Origin: Fimbriimonas sp.
GTDB taxonomy: Bacteria; Armatimonadota; Fimbriimonadia; Fimbriimonadales; Fimbriimonadaceae
Reading direction: 5' to 3'
Assembly (NCBI GenBank): GCA_029866005.1
Contig: JARXAE010000006.1
Span: forward strand, 1-64,000
DNA: 64,000 bases
Part shown: piece by piece, positions 1-7,754 of the stretch
How positions within the stretch are numbered: the first letter of the stretch is position 1
How the letters are laid out: each line of letters opens with the position of its first letter
Program-made: the position numbers and the translations under genes
Notes under the pieces: generated by a model
Database searches by the model: none
What the model saw: the letters and a program-made list of their open reading frames with translations, nothing else
Told to the model about the DNA's origin: nothing

Positions 1-50
1 CTTTGCCGATGACCGAAAGCCGAAGACCGACGACTTCCCAACTCAAGCCC

Positions 51-78
51 CAAGACTCAAGACTCAAGACTAAAGACT
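51..78. repeat. Four-copy 7-bp tandem repeat upstream of the terminase gene
   Basis: Three exact copies of CAAGACT and one AAAGACT lie head to tail and stop six bases before the terminase start codon. The bases before them (from about position 5) are a looser run of CCGA/GAAG units. No promoter or Shine-Dalgarno site is visible in the repeat. Its role is unknown; it may be simple-sequence expansion at the edge of the acquired segment. Confidence 0.7.
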
Positions 79-83
79 AACCA

Positions 84-1415
84 ATGCAAGAATTCCTCGA
101 CTGGCTCTCCCCCATCTGGAAACCCCACCCCGGACAACTCGCCTTCCTAGAGGCCAAAGCCAAAACCAAAGTATTAGCCTGCGGACGCCGCTGGGGGAAA
201 ACCGACGCCTGCGCCGTCCAAATCCTCAGCAAAATCCCTGGAATGTGGACGCCCTCGTCCGCCTCCGACCAGGAACAGTCCGTTCCTCTTAACCTCTCCG
301 AAAAGCCTGTCCGCCAACTCATCATCGCCCCCACCAAAGCCCAAGCGAAGATGATCTACAAACGAATCGTTAGCCTCATCAAACGGCTCCTCAACAAAGA
401 CCTCTGGTTCCAAAAGTTCATCGACATCCCCACGTTCAGGGACAGCGACATGGAAATCACCATCGGGCACCACACCATCTGCGCCCGAAGCGCCGGACAA
501 AAACACAACCTAAGGGGAGACGAAGCCGACCACATCGCCGTCGACGAAGCCGCGTTCGTCACCCGCGAAGTCATCGACGAAGTCCTCAGCCCCATGATGG
601 CAACCACCGACGGCGAGCTCACCCTCATCAGCACCCCCAAAGGAACCAACCACTTCTACGAACAGTTCTCCGAAGGCATCAAGACGGATCACGACAAAGA
701 CGAGTTCTTCAGCCTCCAAAGCCCAAGCTCCGACAACCCCATGGTCATCGCCAAGTTCCTCGAGAAACAAAAGAAGCTCCTCAGTGCAAGTGCCTACCAA
801 ACCGAATACGAAGCCAAGTTCGTCCAGCACGACGGCTACGTCTTCGCCCGCGATGCAGTAGAGCGGTGCGTGCACCTCGAACCCGAAGCCGACATCCCCG
901 GGCCCGACATCATCGCCATCGACTGGGCGAGGTACCACGACTACACAGCGTTAGTCGTCCTGCGCGGACACCAAACCCGCGCCTCCGTCCTCGAAGCCGA
1001 CCGCCTCCAACGCACCGGCTGGAAAGAACAAATCGAATGGGTCAAAACCATCGTCGACCGCTACCCCAACGCCAGAATCGTCTGCGACACCACCGGAGTC
1101 GGAGACGGAATCACCAGCTGGCTCAGAGAAGAACTCAAAACCAAATCCGTGAAAGACCACACCATCACCGCAGGGAACAAACCGCAGCTCATCGACGGCC
1201 TCGTAAAACTCATCGAGCGAGAACACATCCAACTCCCCGACTACAAACCCCTCCGAGACGAACTAGACAACTTCGAAGCCACAAGATCCGCCACCGGACA
1301 CATAACCCTCGCCGCCCAATGCGGCCACGACGACCTAGTCATCGCCCTATCCCTAGCCGCCGCCGACCTCCCCTACGCCAATCGAATGATCCTAACCACC
1401 GGAGCCAGAAGATAA
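84..1415 (+). CDS. Phage terminase large subunit (ATPase/nuclease)
   Basis: The 443-residue protein has the two-domain plan of phage DNA-packaging motors. The N-terminal ATPase carries a Walker A motif GRRWGKT (residues 34-40) and a Walker B ending in acidic residues 154-155 (IAVDEA). The C-terminal RNase H-like nuclease shows its expected acidic residues in AIDWA (Asp280), VCDTTGVGD (Asp335) and GHDD (416-417). In the family this protein cleaves concatemeric phage DNA and pumps it into the prohead. The length is normal and the frame intact. Third codon positions are overwhelmingly C, unlike every other gene here, which points to horizontal acquisition. No small terminase, portal or capsid gene is in the window, so it is either the right edge of a prophage or an isolated remnant. 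Confidence 0.9.
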   Translation: MQEFLDWLSPIWKPHPGQLAFLEAKAKTKVLACGRRWGKTDACAVQILSKIPGMWTPSSASDQEQSVPLNLSEKPVRQLIIAPTKAQAKMIYKRIVSLIKRLLNKDLWFQKFIDIPTFRDSDMEITIGHHTICARSAGQKHNLRGDEADHIAVDEAAFVTREVIDEVLSPMMATTDGELTLISTPKGTNHFYEQFSEGIKTDHDKDEFFSLQSPSSDNPMVIAKFLEKQKKLLSASAYQTEYEAKFVQHDGYVFARDAVERCVHLEPEADIPGPDIIAIDWARYHDYTALVVLRGHQTRASVLEADRLQRTGWKEQIEWVKTIVDRYPNARIVCDTTGVGDGITSWLREELKTKSVKDHTITAGNKPQLIDGLVKLIEREHIQLPDYKPLRDELDNFEATRSATGHITLAAQCGHDDLVIALSLAAADLPYANRMILTTGARR

Positions 1416-1828
1416 ACATTCAGACAAAAAAATGTGAGGTGGCGGATAGGAGAGCTATGCTGGCCAACCTCACAAAGGCTTGCACCGTTGACTTTGCCCC
1501 TGGATCTCTCCCCCATAGGTGTCCCATCAACTGGTGACTGGTATTATTGCCAGTCCATTTCATCAAACGCAATAGTTTGTTAAATTTGATATCGATATCG
1601 CAAAAAATGCATCATCGGGATGCGCCGTTCAGCTTCAACATGTTAGGATTCTCAAGTTCCCGGTAAAGTTACGAGGTTAGGGTGCAAATCCAGCCTCAGT
1701 TCAGAATTTTGTGAAAATCGGAACTTCTGGCGCGAGAATTGTGTCTGACACCGAAGTCAGAGGCGTGCGTCTTGCCTCCTGACAGGTATCCTAGACGCGA
1801 TCTTAAATCATAGGGAGGTGCGCGACCC
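1416..1828 (+). other. Gene-free region between terminase and ABC operon
   Basis: No convincing ORF occurs in these 413 bases; open frames here are extensions of shadow frames of the terminase. Base composition changes from C-rich to AT-richer soon after the terminase stop, probably the boundary between acquired and host DNA. The right part holds overlapping hairpins (1744-1783) and then a strong Shine-Dalgarno site, so it probably includes the leader of the ABC transporter operon. No tRNA-derived attachment site was recognised. Confidence 0.6.
1744..1783 (+). promoter_or_regulatory. Two mutually exclusive hairpins in the ABC operon leader
   Basis: Hairpin A pairs TCTGAC (1744-1749) with GTCAGA (1756-1761) across a six-base loop. 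Hairpin B reuses that GTCAG (1756-1760) plus AGGC (1761-1764) to pair with GCCT (1774-1777) and CTGAC (1779-1783), leaving one bulged C. They cannot form together, and both sit just upstream of the operon ribosome binding site at 1812-1820. This looks like a switch, but there is no U-tract and it matches no riboswitch class I recognise. Confidence 0.35.
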
Positions 1829-2740
1829 TTGGCCGCCGCCATAGAAACAAAGCAGTTAACAAAGACTTACAAGAGCAAAAGCCGAAACCTTACCGTTGTG
1901 GACAAACTCGACCTTCACGTTGAAGAAGGAGAGATTTTCGGATTCTTGGGGCCAAACGGCGCCGGGAAGACGACGACCATCAAGATGCTTCTCAGCATCA
2001 TTGAAGCAACGTCAGGCGAAGGATACATTCTTGGTAAGGAACTTGGTGACTTTGATGTGCACAAGCTCATCAGTTACGTCCCCGAGCGACCTTATTACTA
2101 TGAGTACATGACCGGACTTGAAATCCTCAAGTTCTACGGTTCGCTCTTCGGAATTTCCGACGTGGCGCACATGCAGAACTTGCTGGAGCGCGTTGGCCTT
2201 GCCGACGCTCGCAACACCAACAAGACCATCAACCAGTACTCGAAGGGAATGCAGCAGCGAATCGGGCTCGCCCAAGCGCTTTTGAACGATCCTAAGTTGT
2301 TGTTCCTCGACGAGCCTACGGCTGGTCTTGACCCAATCGCCCACCGCGAAATTCGAGACTTGATCCTCAGCTTCCGCAAGGAAGGCAGAACAGTCTTTAT
2401 CTCGTCGCACGAGCTTTCCGAAGTTGAACTGATCTGCGACCGCGTGGCAATCATCAACCACGGCGTGATCGTTGCTCAAGGCAAGCTGACCGACCTTCTG
2501 GCCGGTGGACGCGTTGAGATTTTGGTAGAAAAGCTGGATCGAGGCGTTTTCAGCGATATGAAGATCGGTGATGGGAACATTCACGACACACCGGCCGGTG
2601 TGTTGTTCGACGTTCCTGAGGGATCAGACGTAAACGCGATTATTGACGGTGCCCGTGCTAAGGGTGGTCAGGTCGTAAGCGTCGTTCCGCGCAAAAAGCG
2701 TCTTGAAGATCTATTCGTGGAGGCGGTTCGAAACAAATGA
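1829..2740 (+). CDS. ABC transporter ATP-binding protein
   Basis: The 303-residue protein energises an ABC transporter. Walker A GPNGAGKTT is at residues 41-49, followed by a signature-like YSKGMQQR, a Walker B LFLDEPTAGLDP and an H-loop ISSHELSE. The last 80 or so residues form the C-terminal extension common in exporter/drug-resistance type ATPases (CcmA/NatA-like). The start is TTG, chosen because AGGGAGGTG (1812-1820) sits at ideal spacing and no ATG is better placed. The stop overlaps the permease start by ATGA, so the two are translationally coupled. The substrate cannot be read from sequence; exporter direction is inferred from the ATPase subtype and the lack of a binding-protein gene. 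Confidence 0.9.
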   Translation: MAAAIETKQLTKTYKSKSRNLTVVDKLDLHVEEGEIFGFLGPNGAGKTTTIKMLLSIIEATSGEGYILGKELGDFDVHKLISYVPERPYYYEYMTGLEILKFYGSLFGISDVAHMQNLLERVGLADARNTNKTINQYSKGMQQRIGLAQALLNDPKLLFLDEPTAGLDPIAHREIRDLILSFRKEGRTVFISSHELSEVELICDRVAIINHGVIVAQGKLTDLLAGGRVEILVEKLDRGVFSDMKIGDGNIHDTPAGVLFDVPEGSDVNAIIDGARAKGGQVVSVVPRKKRLEDLFVEAVRNK

Positions 2741-3522
2741 GACCAGTTATTGCTATTGCAAAGGCGACCGTCGGCGAGGCAATTCGCCGACGAGTTCTCC
2801 TCATTATCCTGTTCATCGCCATTCTGCTTCTGGCAGTGGCTCCACTCCTTGGAGTGCTATCGGCTCGACAAGAGCAAACGGTTTTGACGGGCTTTGTCCT
2901 CGGAATCGTCCAGCTCTCAAGCGCAGTAATTGCCATCACGCTCACCGTCTACATGTTGCCCAACGAAGTTGAGCGACGGACGATCTATACGATCCTCAGT
3001 AAGCCAGTCCAGCGCTGGCAGTTCCTGATCGGAAAGTATCTCGGAGCTGTTGCGGCATTGGCGATCATGATGGGTCTTATGGCGGTGGTCTCCGTGCTCG
3101 AGTTCGGTTTGTTCCAGCAGGACTGGGCAAAGGGGATTTCGTTGCTTCAAGCCTATGGGATGTTTTTCATCCAGATGAGCCTGCTTGCTTCGGTTGCAAT
3201 TTGCCTCTCGACGTTTGTGGCTCCTCTGGTGAACTTCTTCTTGACCGGTGGCATCTATCTGATCGGAACTCTGGGCTACGCATTCTTTGATTCCTTTAAC
3301 AAGAATCCTAATGCTCCCGTCCTTGGAAAGGGAATGGCGTTCATCGTCAGCTCGATCCTGCCGAACTTTGCTAGCTACAACGTTCAAAACCCTCTGATCA
3401 ACCCAGAAACCACGATCCAGAATCCGACGATGTATGCGGTGAATGCTGTGCTGTACGGTCTGTTCTACATCATGATCATGCTCATCATCGGAATGTTGAT
3501 GTTCGATCGAAAGGAGGTTTAA
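2737..3522 (+). CDS. ABC transporter permease (ABC-2 type)
   Basis: The 261-residue protein is an integral inner-membrane protein with about six hydrophobic segments. The first, near residues 18-40, follows a short cytoplasmic N-terminus with the RRRVLLIILF pattern seen in ABC-2 permeases. The stretch ERRTIYTILSKPVQRWQFLIG (about residues 75-95) is the amphipathic coupling-type region typical of this family. It starts at ATGA overlapping the ATPase stop and is followed after four bases by the third operon gene, so the three are co-expressed. Substrate unknown. Confidence 0.85.
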   Translation: MRPVIAIAKATVGEAIRRRVLLIILFIAILLLAVAPLLGVLSARQEQTVLTGFVLGIVQLSSAVIAITLTVYMLPNEVERRTIYTILSKPVQRWQFLIGKYLGAVAALAIMMGLMAVVSVLEFGLFQQDWAKGISLLQAYGMFFIQMSLLASVAICLSTFVAPLVNFFLTGGIYLIGTLGYAFFDSFNKNPNAPVLGKGMAFIVSSILPNFASYNVQNPLINPETTIQNPTMYAVNAVLYGLFYIMIMLIIGMLMFDRKEV

Positions 3523-3526
3523 GGCC

Positions 3527-4933
3527 GTGGGAAGTTTCGAAACAAAATCAAAATTTCGGTCGAAGCTAGCCATGGGCGCTGCGGCGCTATTCGTCGGACA
3601 AGCCGTAATCGGGAACGTTGGGGTGTTTCCGCTGTGGAGCAAGAACTACAGCCCGGTAAGAGAGGGCAAGAGCCTGGTCTCGGCCTCTCTTTCTGCGGAT
3701 CAAATGCTCTTCGCCCTTGCAGGATTTCGCGAGCTCATCGCGGGAATCCTGTGGGTTCGCGCCGACTCATTCTTTGAGACCGGCAACTACGACGCGATTC
3801 TGCCGATCATCCGACTGGTTACGATGCTAGACCCCCACCAGATCGACGTATTCGCAACCGGAATGTGGCACATTGGCTACAACTTCACGGACGAAGACCA
3901 GCGATCCGACCGCAGGTACCTGCCTTCAGCGGTTGCCCTCGGAACCGAAGGAGCTGAGGAAAATCCAGAGACTTACGAGATGTTTTTCGAGACGTCTTGG
4001 CTTTGGTATCACAAGATCGAAGACAACTATCCAGCCGCTGTGAAGTGGATGGAACTGGCACACCAGAAGCAGGACATTCTTCCCGCGAGAAGAAACCTCC
4101 TCGCTCGCTTGTACGAGCGAAATGGTCAGGTGGACAAGTCTATCGAACTTTGGTTCAAGCTCAGCGATGAAGCCGAAAAGACTTTAAAAGCCGATACGGA
4201 AAAGCGGAATTATTCGCTACGAACAAACAGAGACACGATCGAAGGAAACCTCGATACTCTTCTTGTTCGAATGTCGCAACGCGGATTCTTTAACCAGAAG
4301 GCTGGTGGAAGCTACACCGATTACGATACGAACCCTCCGTTCGATGTTGGCTTTAGTGCCAAGGTCACCGTTGTAGACGAAAAGGTCTTGAAGATTCAGG
4401 GAACATGGAACGTTCTTTCGATTGGCTCTCGTATCCGATGCGTTCTTCGAGACGCTGACTATCCGGACGCCATCAAGGGATCGGTTGACTGGGAAGCCCA
4501 GGCAAAGTCTGTGAACTTGGATCCTCCGAGAGATCGAACCTACATGCAAGAAGGCTTGTTTGTACGAAACCAGCGGTTCGAGAAGAAGATCGACATGAGT
4601 CGCGACCCGACGATGTACCCCATGGTCGGCAAAAACTACGTGATCGAGTTCTACTACAATCCTCGCTCAGCTCCGGCTCACATTCAAGATAAGTTTGGAT
4701 GGAACGGCGAGGGGATGACGGACAAGAACTTGAGCAACATGAGCACGGATGCCCGCCCCGGCATGAAAGTTCTGTACGCATCTCTGCCAATCACGAAAGA
4801 GCAATTGTTGCTTCGCGGTGAATGGACAGACAAGGTTCCGGTTGTGAAGACTGCGAACTATGCCGAGACCGACAAAAACTATGTCGAAACACCGGATAAG
4901 ATCGACATTCCTGGACTTCCTGGGAAAAAGTAG
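3527..4933 (+). CDS. Membrane-anchored TPR-like protein of the ABC operon
   Basis: The 468-residue protein begins at GTG four bases after the permease stop, with AAAGGAGG inside the end of the permease gene as ribosome binding site. An N-terminal hydrophobic segment (about residues 15-35) should anchor it in the membrane. Residues about 70-220 are helical and TPR-like (for example LLARLYERNGQVDKSIELW). The C-terminal half is rich in beta-type sequence (about 250-440). I do not recognise a named family. Conserved placement as third gene suggests a periplasmic partner of the exporter, which is inference. Confidence 0.65.
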   Translation: MGSFETKSKFRSKLAMGAAALFVGQAVIGNVGVFPLWSKNYSPVREGKSLVSASLSADQMLFALAGFRELIAGILWVRADSFFETGNYDAILPIIRLVTMLDPHQIDVFATGMWHIGYNFTDEDQRSDRRYLPSAVALGTEGAEENPETYEMFFETSWLWYHKIEDNYPAAVKWMELAHQKQDILPARRNLLARLYERNGQVDKSIELWFKLSDEAEKTLKADTEKRNYSLRTNRDTIEGNLDTLLVRMSQRGFFNQKAGGSYTDYDTNPPFDVGFSAKVTVVDEKVLKIQGTWNVLSIGSRIRCVLRDADYPDAIKGSVDWEAQAKSVNLDPPRDRTYMQEGLFVRNQRFEKKIDMSRDPTMYPMVGKNYVIEFYYNPRSAPAHIQDKFGWNGEGMTDKNLSNMSTDARPGMKVLYASLPITKEQLLLRGEWTDKVPVVKTANYAETDKNYVETPDKIDIPGLPGKK

Positions 4934-4944
4934 GAAAACGACTC

Positions 4945-4972
4945 CCCGGCGATGCTACAATTCATCGCCGGG
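4945..4972 (+). promoter_or_regulatory. SRP RNA -10 box inside a perfect inverted repeat
   Basis: TACAAT at 4956-4961 is a good -10 hexamer, and six bases later the predicted SRP RNA begins (4968). The hexamer lies in the 8-base loop between two perfect 10-base arms, CCCGGCGATG (4945-4954) and CATCGCCGGG (4963-4972). The repeat could be an upstream-operon terminator without a U-tract, a protein-binding site over the promoter, or a hairpin in read-through RNA. No convincing -35 box is present. Confidence 0.6.
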
Positions 4973-5059
4973 AACTGCGCGGCAGCAGTTCGGCGAACCC
5001 CGTCAGGGCCGGAAGGCAGCAGCGGTAAGTCGATTCTCTGGGTGATGCAGCCCTCCCGG
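4968..5059 (+). ncRNA. ffs: Signal recognition particle RNA, bacterial small type
   Basis: The core GTCAGGGCCGGAAGGCAGCAGC (from about 5001) contains the GGAA tetraloop and asymmetric loop that bind Ffh and matches the bacterial SRP RNA consensus. The ends pair, CCGGGA (4968-4973) with TCCCGG (5054-5059), giving a roughly 92-nt hairpin without an Alu domain. A short T run follows at 5062-5066. It works with Ffh and FtsY in cotranslational membrane targeting. The dnaX start codon lies only ten bases downstream. Confidence 0.93.
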
Positions 5060-5069
5060 TATTTTTCTC

Positions 5070-6737
5070 GTGGCTCAGCTCGCTCTCTACCGAAAGTATC
5101 GAAGCCAGACCTTTGAGGATCTGATCGGTCAGGAGCACATAGTGCGGACGATCCAGTCTGCGCTTTCCACGGGAAGAATCGCACAGACCTTTCTTTTTAC
5201 GGGTCCCAGAGGGACGGGGAAGACTTCGTCTGCTCGCCTGCTGGCAAAGGCTCTCAACTGCGAGAAGGGACCGACTCCCACGCCCTGCAACGTTTGCGAG
5301 GCTTGTCTTACGATCACTCAGGGACACCATCCAGATGTTATTGAGATGGACGCGGCTTCTGACTCCGGGGTGGATGATGTCAGAGAGAAAATTGTTGATG
5401 TCGTCAGTTACGCGCCCATGATGGGCAAGTACAAAGTCTTCATCATCGACGAGGTACACGACCTTTCGCCAAAGGCTTTCGATGCGCTACTAAAGACGGT
5501 CGAGGAACCACCAGCGCACATGATCTTCATCCTGGCGACGACGGAGTTCAACAAAGTTCCGGCGACGATTCGATCGCGGTGCCAAAAGTATGAGTTCCAT
5601 CGTGCGACGCTCAAGCACCTCGTAGATCGATTGAACTTCGTGTGCGGTTCCGAAGGTGTGACAGCCGAACCCGCCGCGGTCGCCGCGATTGCCCGTATGG
5701 CGGACGGCGGGTTCCGTGACGCTTTGACGCTGTTAGAGCAAGCAATCATTGTTTCGGATGGTCCGATTACAACGGAAGTGGTTTACGATCAACTCGGCTT
5801 GGTTAACGAGCAGGCTTTGGACTCGCTGTTGGAGGCGATCTCGAAAGGTGAGGTTGCTCGAATTATCGAGATATTGCAGGATATCGCACGTTCAGGACGT
5901 GATCCTCGGGCTCTGCTCGAGTCGATGTTGCACCGTCTGGGCGATCTCACGCGAATCTCATATCAAGTGTCCTCAGATGAGTTCGACGCTACAAGAGAGT
6001 CGTCAATGCATGAACTTGCCGCCAGACTCGGTCGGCCCTTTCTGATTTCGATTCGATCTTCGTTGGCCGAGGCGCATAAGGTGATCCGGGACATCTCCTT
6101 ACCTCGTCTTTGGCTAGAAAGTGAACTAATCCGATTGAGCCAGAAAGGCTCGTTAGAATCCGCTCCAGCCACCTCACGTGCTTCAGTATCACCTCGAGAA
6201 GCCTCTGGGCCCGCGCCTATCGCCGCGTCCACGCTGGCAAACGCACATTCAGCCGGAGGCGACGAAAAGGAAGGTTTAGGAAATAAATCTTCAAAGAGTG
6301 CGGTATCTGTCCCTTCCAATGAAATCGAATCGGAGGTTGGCACTGATTACCCCAAGGATGGGGATATCTGGCAGCAGCTTCTGGAGTCCATTCCGGTTCA
6401 CCCGACTACAGGGATGTCGGCGCCGCACAAGATGAGGTTAGCGTCAAGTTCACTCATCGAAGATACAGGTGAAAAACTTCAGGTGAGCATCGAGAATCAG
6501 ATGCATTTCGAGTGGTTCAACGATGACCTCAAGCGAATAAAGTTCCTGCAGGACCTTCTTCCAAAGCTCGGAAGAGAAGGCACGGGGATTGAGTTCGTGC
6601 TCAAAAAAAAAACTGAATCGGTCGTAGTTGAGTCTGAAGCGGTAGAATTACCCGTAGACGGCCCTCGATTGGAACGGATTGTGCGTGAAGTGTTCAACGT
6701 TCCAACTTCCCCTGCGGAAGGTGAGGAACAGATTTAG
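5070..6737 (+). CDS. dnaX: DNA polymerase III subunit gamma/tau
   Basis: The 555-residue protein is the clamp-loader ATPase that loads the beta sliding clamp. It opens with the diagnostic ALYRKYRSQTFEDLIGQ, then Walker A GPRGTGKT (45-52), zinc-binding cysteines at 64, 73, 76 and 79, a Walker B IIDEVH and the sensor region ATTEFNKVPATIRSRCQ. Residues about 360-430 are a low-complexity linker; a small domain follows. Start is GTG, right behind the SRP RNA, with no Shine-Dalgarno site. Codons 512-515 lie on an A10 run that could yield a shorter form. The order dnaX-ybaB-recR is the widespread bacterial arrangement. Confidence 0.95.
   Translation: MAQLALYRKYRSQTFEDLIGQEHIVRTIQSALSTGRIAQTFLFTGPRGTGKTSSARLLAKALNCEKGPTPTPCNVCEACLTITQGHHPDVIEMDAASDSGVDDVREKIVDVVSYAPMMGKYKVFIIDEVHDLSPKAFDALLKTVEEPPAHMIFILATTEFNKVPATIRSRCQKYEFHRATLKHLVDRLNFVCGSEGVTAEPAAVAAIARMADGGFRDALTLLEQAIIVSDGPITTEVVYDQLGLVNEQALDSLLEAISKGEVARIIEILQDIARSGRDPRALLESMLHRLGDLTRISYQVSSDEFDATRESSMHELAARLGRPFLISIRSSLAEAHKVIRDISLPRLWLESELIRLSQKGSLESAPATSRASVSPREASGPAPIAASTLANAHSAGGDEKEGLGNKSSKSAVSVPSNEIESEVGTDYPKDGDIWQQLLESIPVHPTTGMSAPHKMRLASSSLIEDTGEKLQVSIENQMHFEWFNDDLKRIKFLQDLLPKLGREGTGIEFVLKKKTESVVVESEAVELPVDGPRLERIVREVFNVPTSPAEGEEQI
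6603..6612 (+). other. dnaX: A10 slippery run in dnaX with stops in both shifted frames
   Basis: Ten consecutive A residues cover three Lys codons and the first base of the next codon. A -1 slip (or one extra A in the mRNA) gives one Asn codon and then TGA at 6614-6616. A +1 slip reaches TAG at 6625-6627. Slippage at A-runs in dnaX is known to create the gamma form in other bacteria; here it would trim only about 40 C-terminal residues. Confidence 0.5.
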
Positions 6738-6743
6738 GCAATT

Positions 6744-7085
6744 ATGAAACTTCCAAAAGGACTCGGCGGTGGAATGGGTGGCGGCGGCGGCCTCATGGCA
6801 AATGTGCAAAACGCGATGGCGCGCGCGCAGAACCTTGAGCAGGAGCTTGAGACTGAGACTCTCACCGTTGACAAAGGTCCAGTAAAAGCGACTTTTGACG
6901 GCACCGGACGCATTAAGTCACTCAAGATTGACAAGTCAGTCGTCGATCCCGAAGATATCGAAGCCCTCGAGGACTTGGTCGTTGGCGCGATGCGCGACGG
7001 GTTTGAGAAGGCTGTAGAGCTTCGTGCGGATCGAGTTGGAGAGATCACCAAGGGTCTGCCTCCTATCCCAGGACTCGGACTGTAA
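6744..7085 (+). CDS. ybaB: YbaB/EbfC family nucleoid-associated protein
   Basis: The 113-residue protein matches the small dimeric DNA-binding YbaB/EbfC family. A Gly-rich N-terminus leads into a long helix (MANVQNAMARAQNLEQELE, about residues 18-36). A three-strand sheet follows (VKATFDGTGRIKSLKID), and the C-terminal helix contains EDLVVGAMRDGFEKA. The family binds DNA without strong sequence preference and is linked to recR genetically. It lies six bases after dnaX and seven before recR, so the three are one operon. Confidence 0.93.
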   Translation: MKLPKGLGGGMGGGGGLMANVQNAMARAQNLEQELETETLTVDKGPVKATFDGTGRIKSLKIDKSVVDPEDIEALEDLVVGAMRDGFEKAVELRADRVGEITKGLPPIPGLGL

Positions 7086-7091
7086 ACCAAA

Positions 7092-7688
7092 TTGCTATTC
7101 GCAAAGCCGCTGGCCGAGCTAATTGCGGAGCTTGAGAAACTGCCAGGCGTGGGGCCAAAAAGTGCCCAGCGCCTGGCGTATCATTTGCTCAGGGTGCCTT
7201 CGCATGAGGCCGTAGCATTGTCTTCCGCAATCTTGGCGGCCAAAGAGAAGCTTCGATTCTGTTTACGATGTCAGAACATTTCCGAGTTTGAAGAGTGCGA
7301 GATTTGTCGGGACGTACGGCGGGATAAGACAGTGATGTGCGTCGTAGCAGAACCAAGGGACATCGTCGCCCTAGAGCGAATCAACGATTATAAAGGAAGA
7401 TATCACGTTCTGCATGGGCTAATGTCGCCCGTGGACGGCATCGGACCAGAGCAGCTACGCATTCGAGAACTTCTGGGAAGGCTCCACGAGGAACCAGTTG
7501 AAGAGATTATTGTAGCTACGAATCCTACTATAGAGGGAGATACCACCGCTCTGTACTTGGCTAAGCTTTTGAAGCCGATCGGGATCAAGATCACGAGGAT
7601 TGCTCACGGAATGCCGTCCGGAGGCGAACTAGACTACGCAGACTCGGCTACATTGCTCTCGGCCATGGAATTTAGGCGGGAGATGTAA
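7092..7688 (+). CDS. recR: Recombination mediator protein RecR
   Basis: RecR acts with RecF and RecO to load RecA on SSB-coated gaps. The 198-residue protein has the helix-hairpin-helix LEKLPGVGPKSAQRLAYHLL (from about residue 15), a four-cysteine zinc motif (Cys57, 60, 69, 72), then a Toprim domain with VVAEPRDIVALE and NPTIEGDTTALYL. The C-terminal Walker-like RIAHGMPSGGELDYADSATL is also typical. Start is TTG and no ribosome binding site is evident, so translation probably depends on coupling to ybaB. Length is normal for the family. Confidence 0.95.
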   Translation: MLFAKPLAELIAELEKLPGVGPKSAQRLAYHLLRVPSHEAVALSSAILAAKEKLRFCLRCQNISEFEECEICRDVRRDKTVMCVVAEPRDIVALERINDYKGRYHVLHGLMSPVDGIGPEQLRIRELLGRLHEEPVEEIIVATNPTIEGDTTALYLAKLLKPIGIKITRIAHGMPSGGELDYADSATLLSAMEFRREM

Positions 7689-7693
7689 GCGGC

Positions 7694-7749
7694 AAGTTGG
7701 ACGTTGGAAGTCGGAAGAAACAATGAGCGCAGCTGCCAACTTCCAACTT
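7694..7749. repeat. Imperfect inverted repeat between convergent genes
   Basis: AAGTTGGACGTTGG (7694-7707) faces CCAACTTCCAACTT (7736-7749), pairing at 13 of 14 positions with a 28-base spacer. It lies between the recR stop and the stop of the convergent gene at 7755, so it may end both transcripts. No U-tract follows on either side. Confidence 0.45.
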
Positions 7750-7754
7750 CCAGC

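Noticed and set aside
866..1537. Long plus-strand ORF of 223 codons overlapping the terminase
   Set aside because: Its product is an Arg/Pro/His-rich frame typical of the shadow of a C-rich gene; the terminase frame has all catalytic motifs.
1675..1710. tRNA-like T-arm (GGGTGCAAATCC) in the gene-free region
   Set aside because: No acceptor or anticodon stem can be built around it, so it is not a tRNA or a tRNA-derived attachment site.
1756..1790. Cobalamin-riboswitch-like B12 box (reverse complement CCTGTCAGGAGGC)
   Set aside because: It lies on the wrong strand relative to the ABC operon and the remaining conserved elements are missing.
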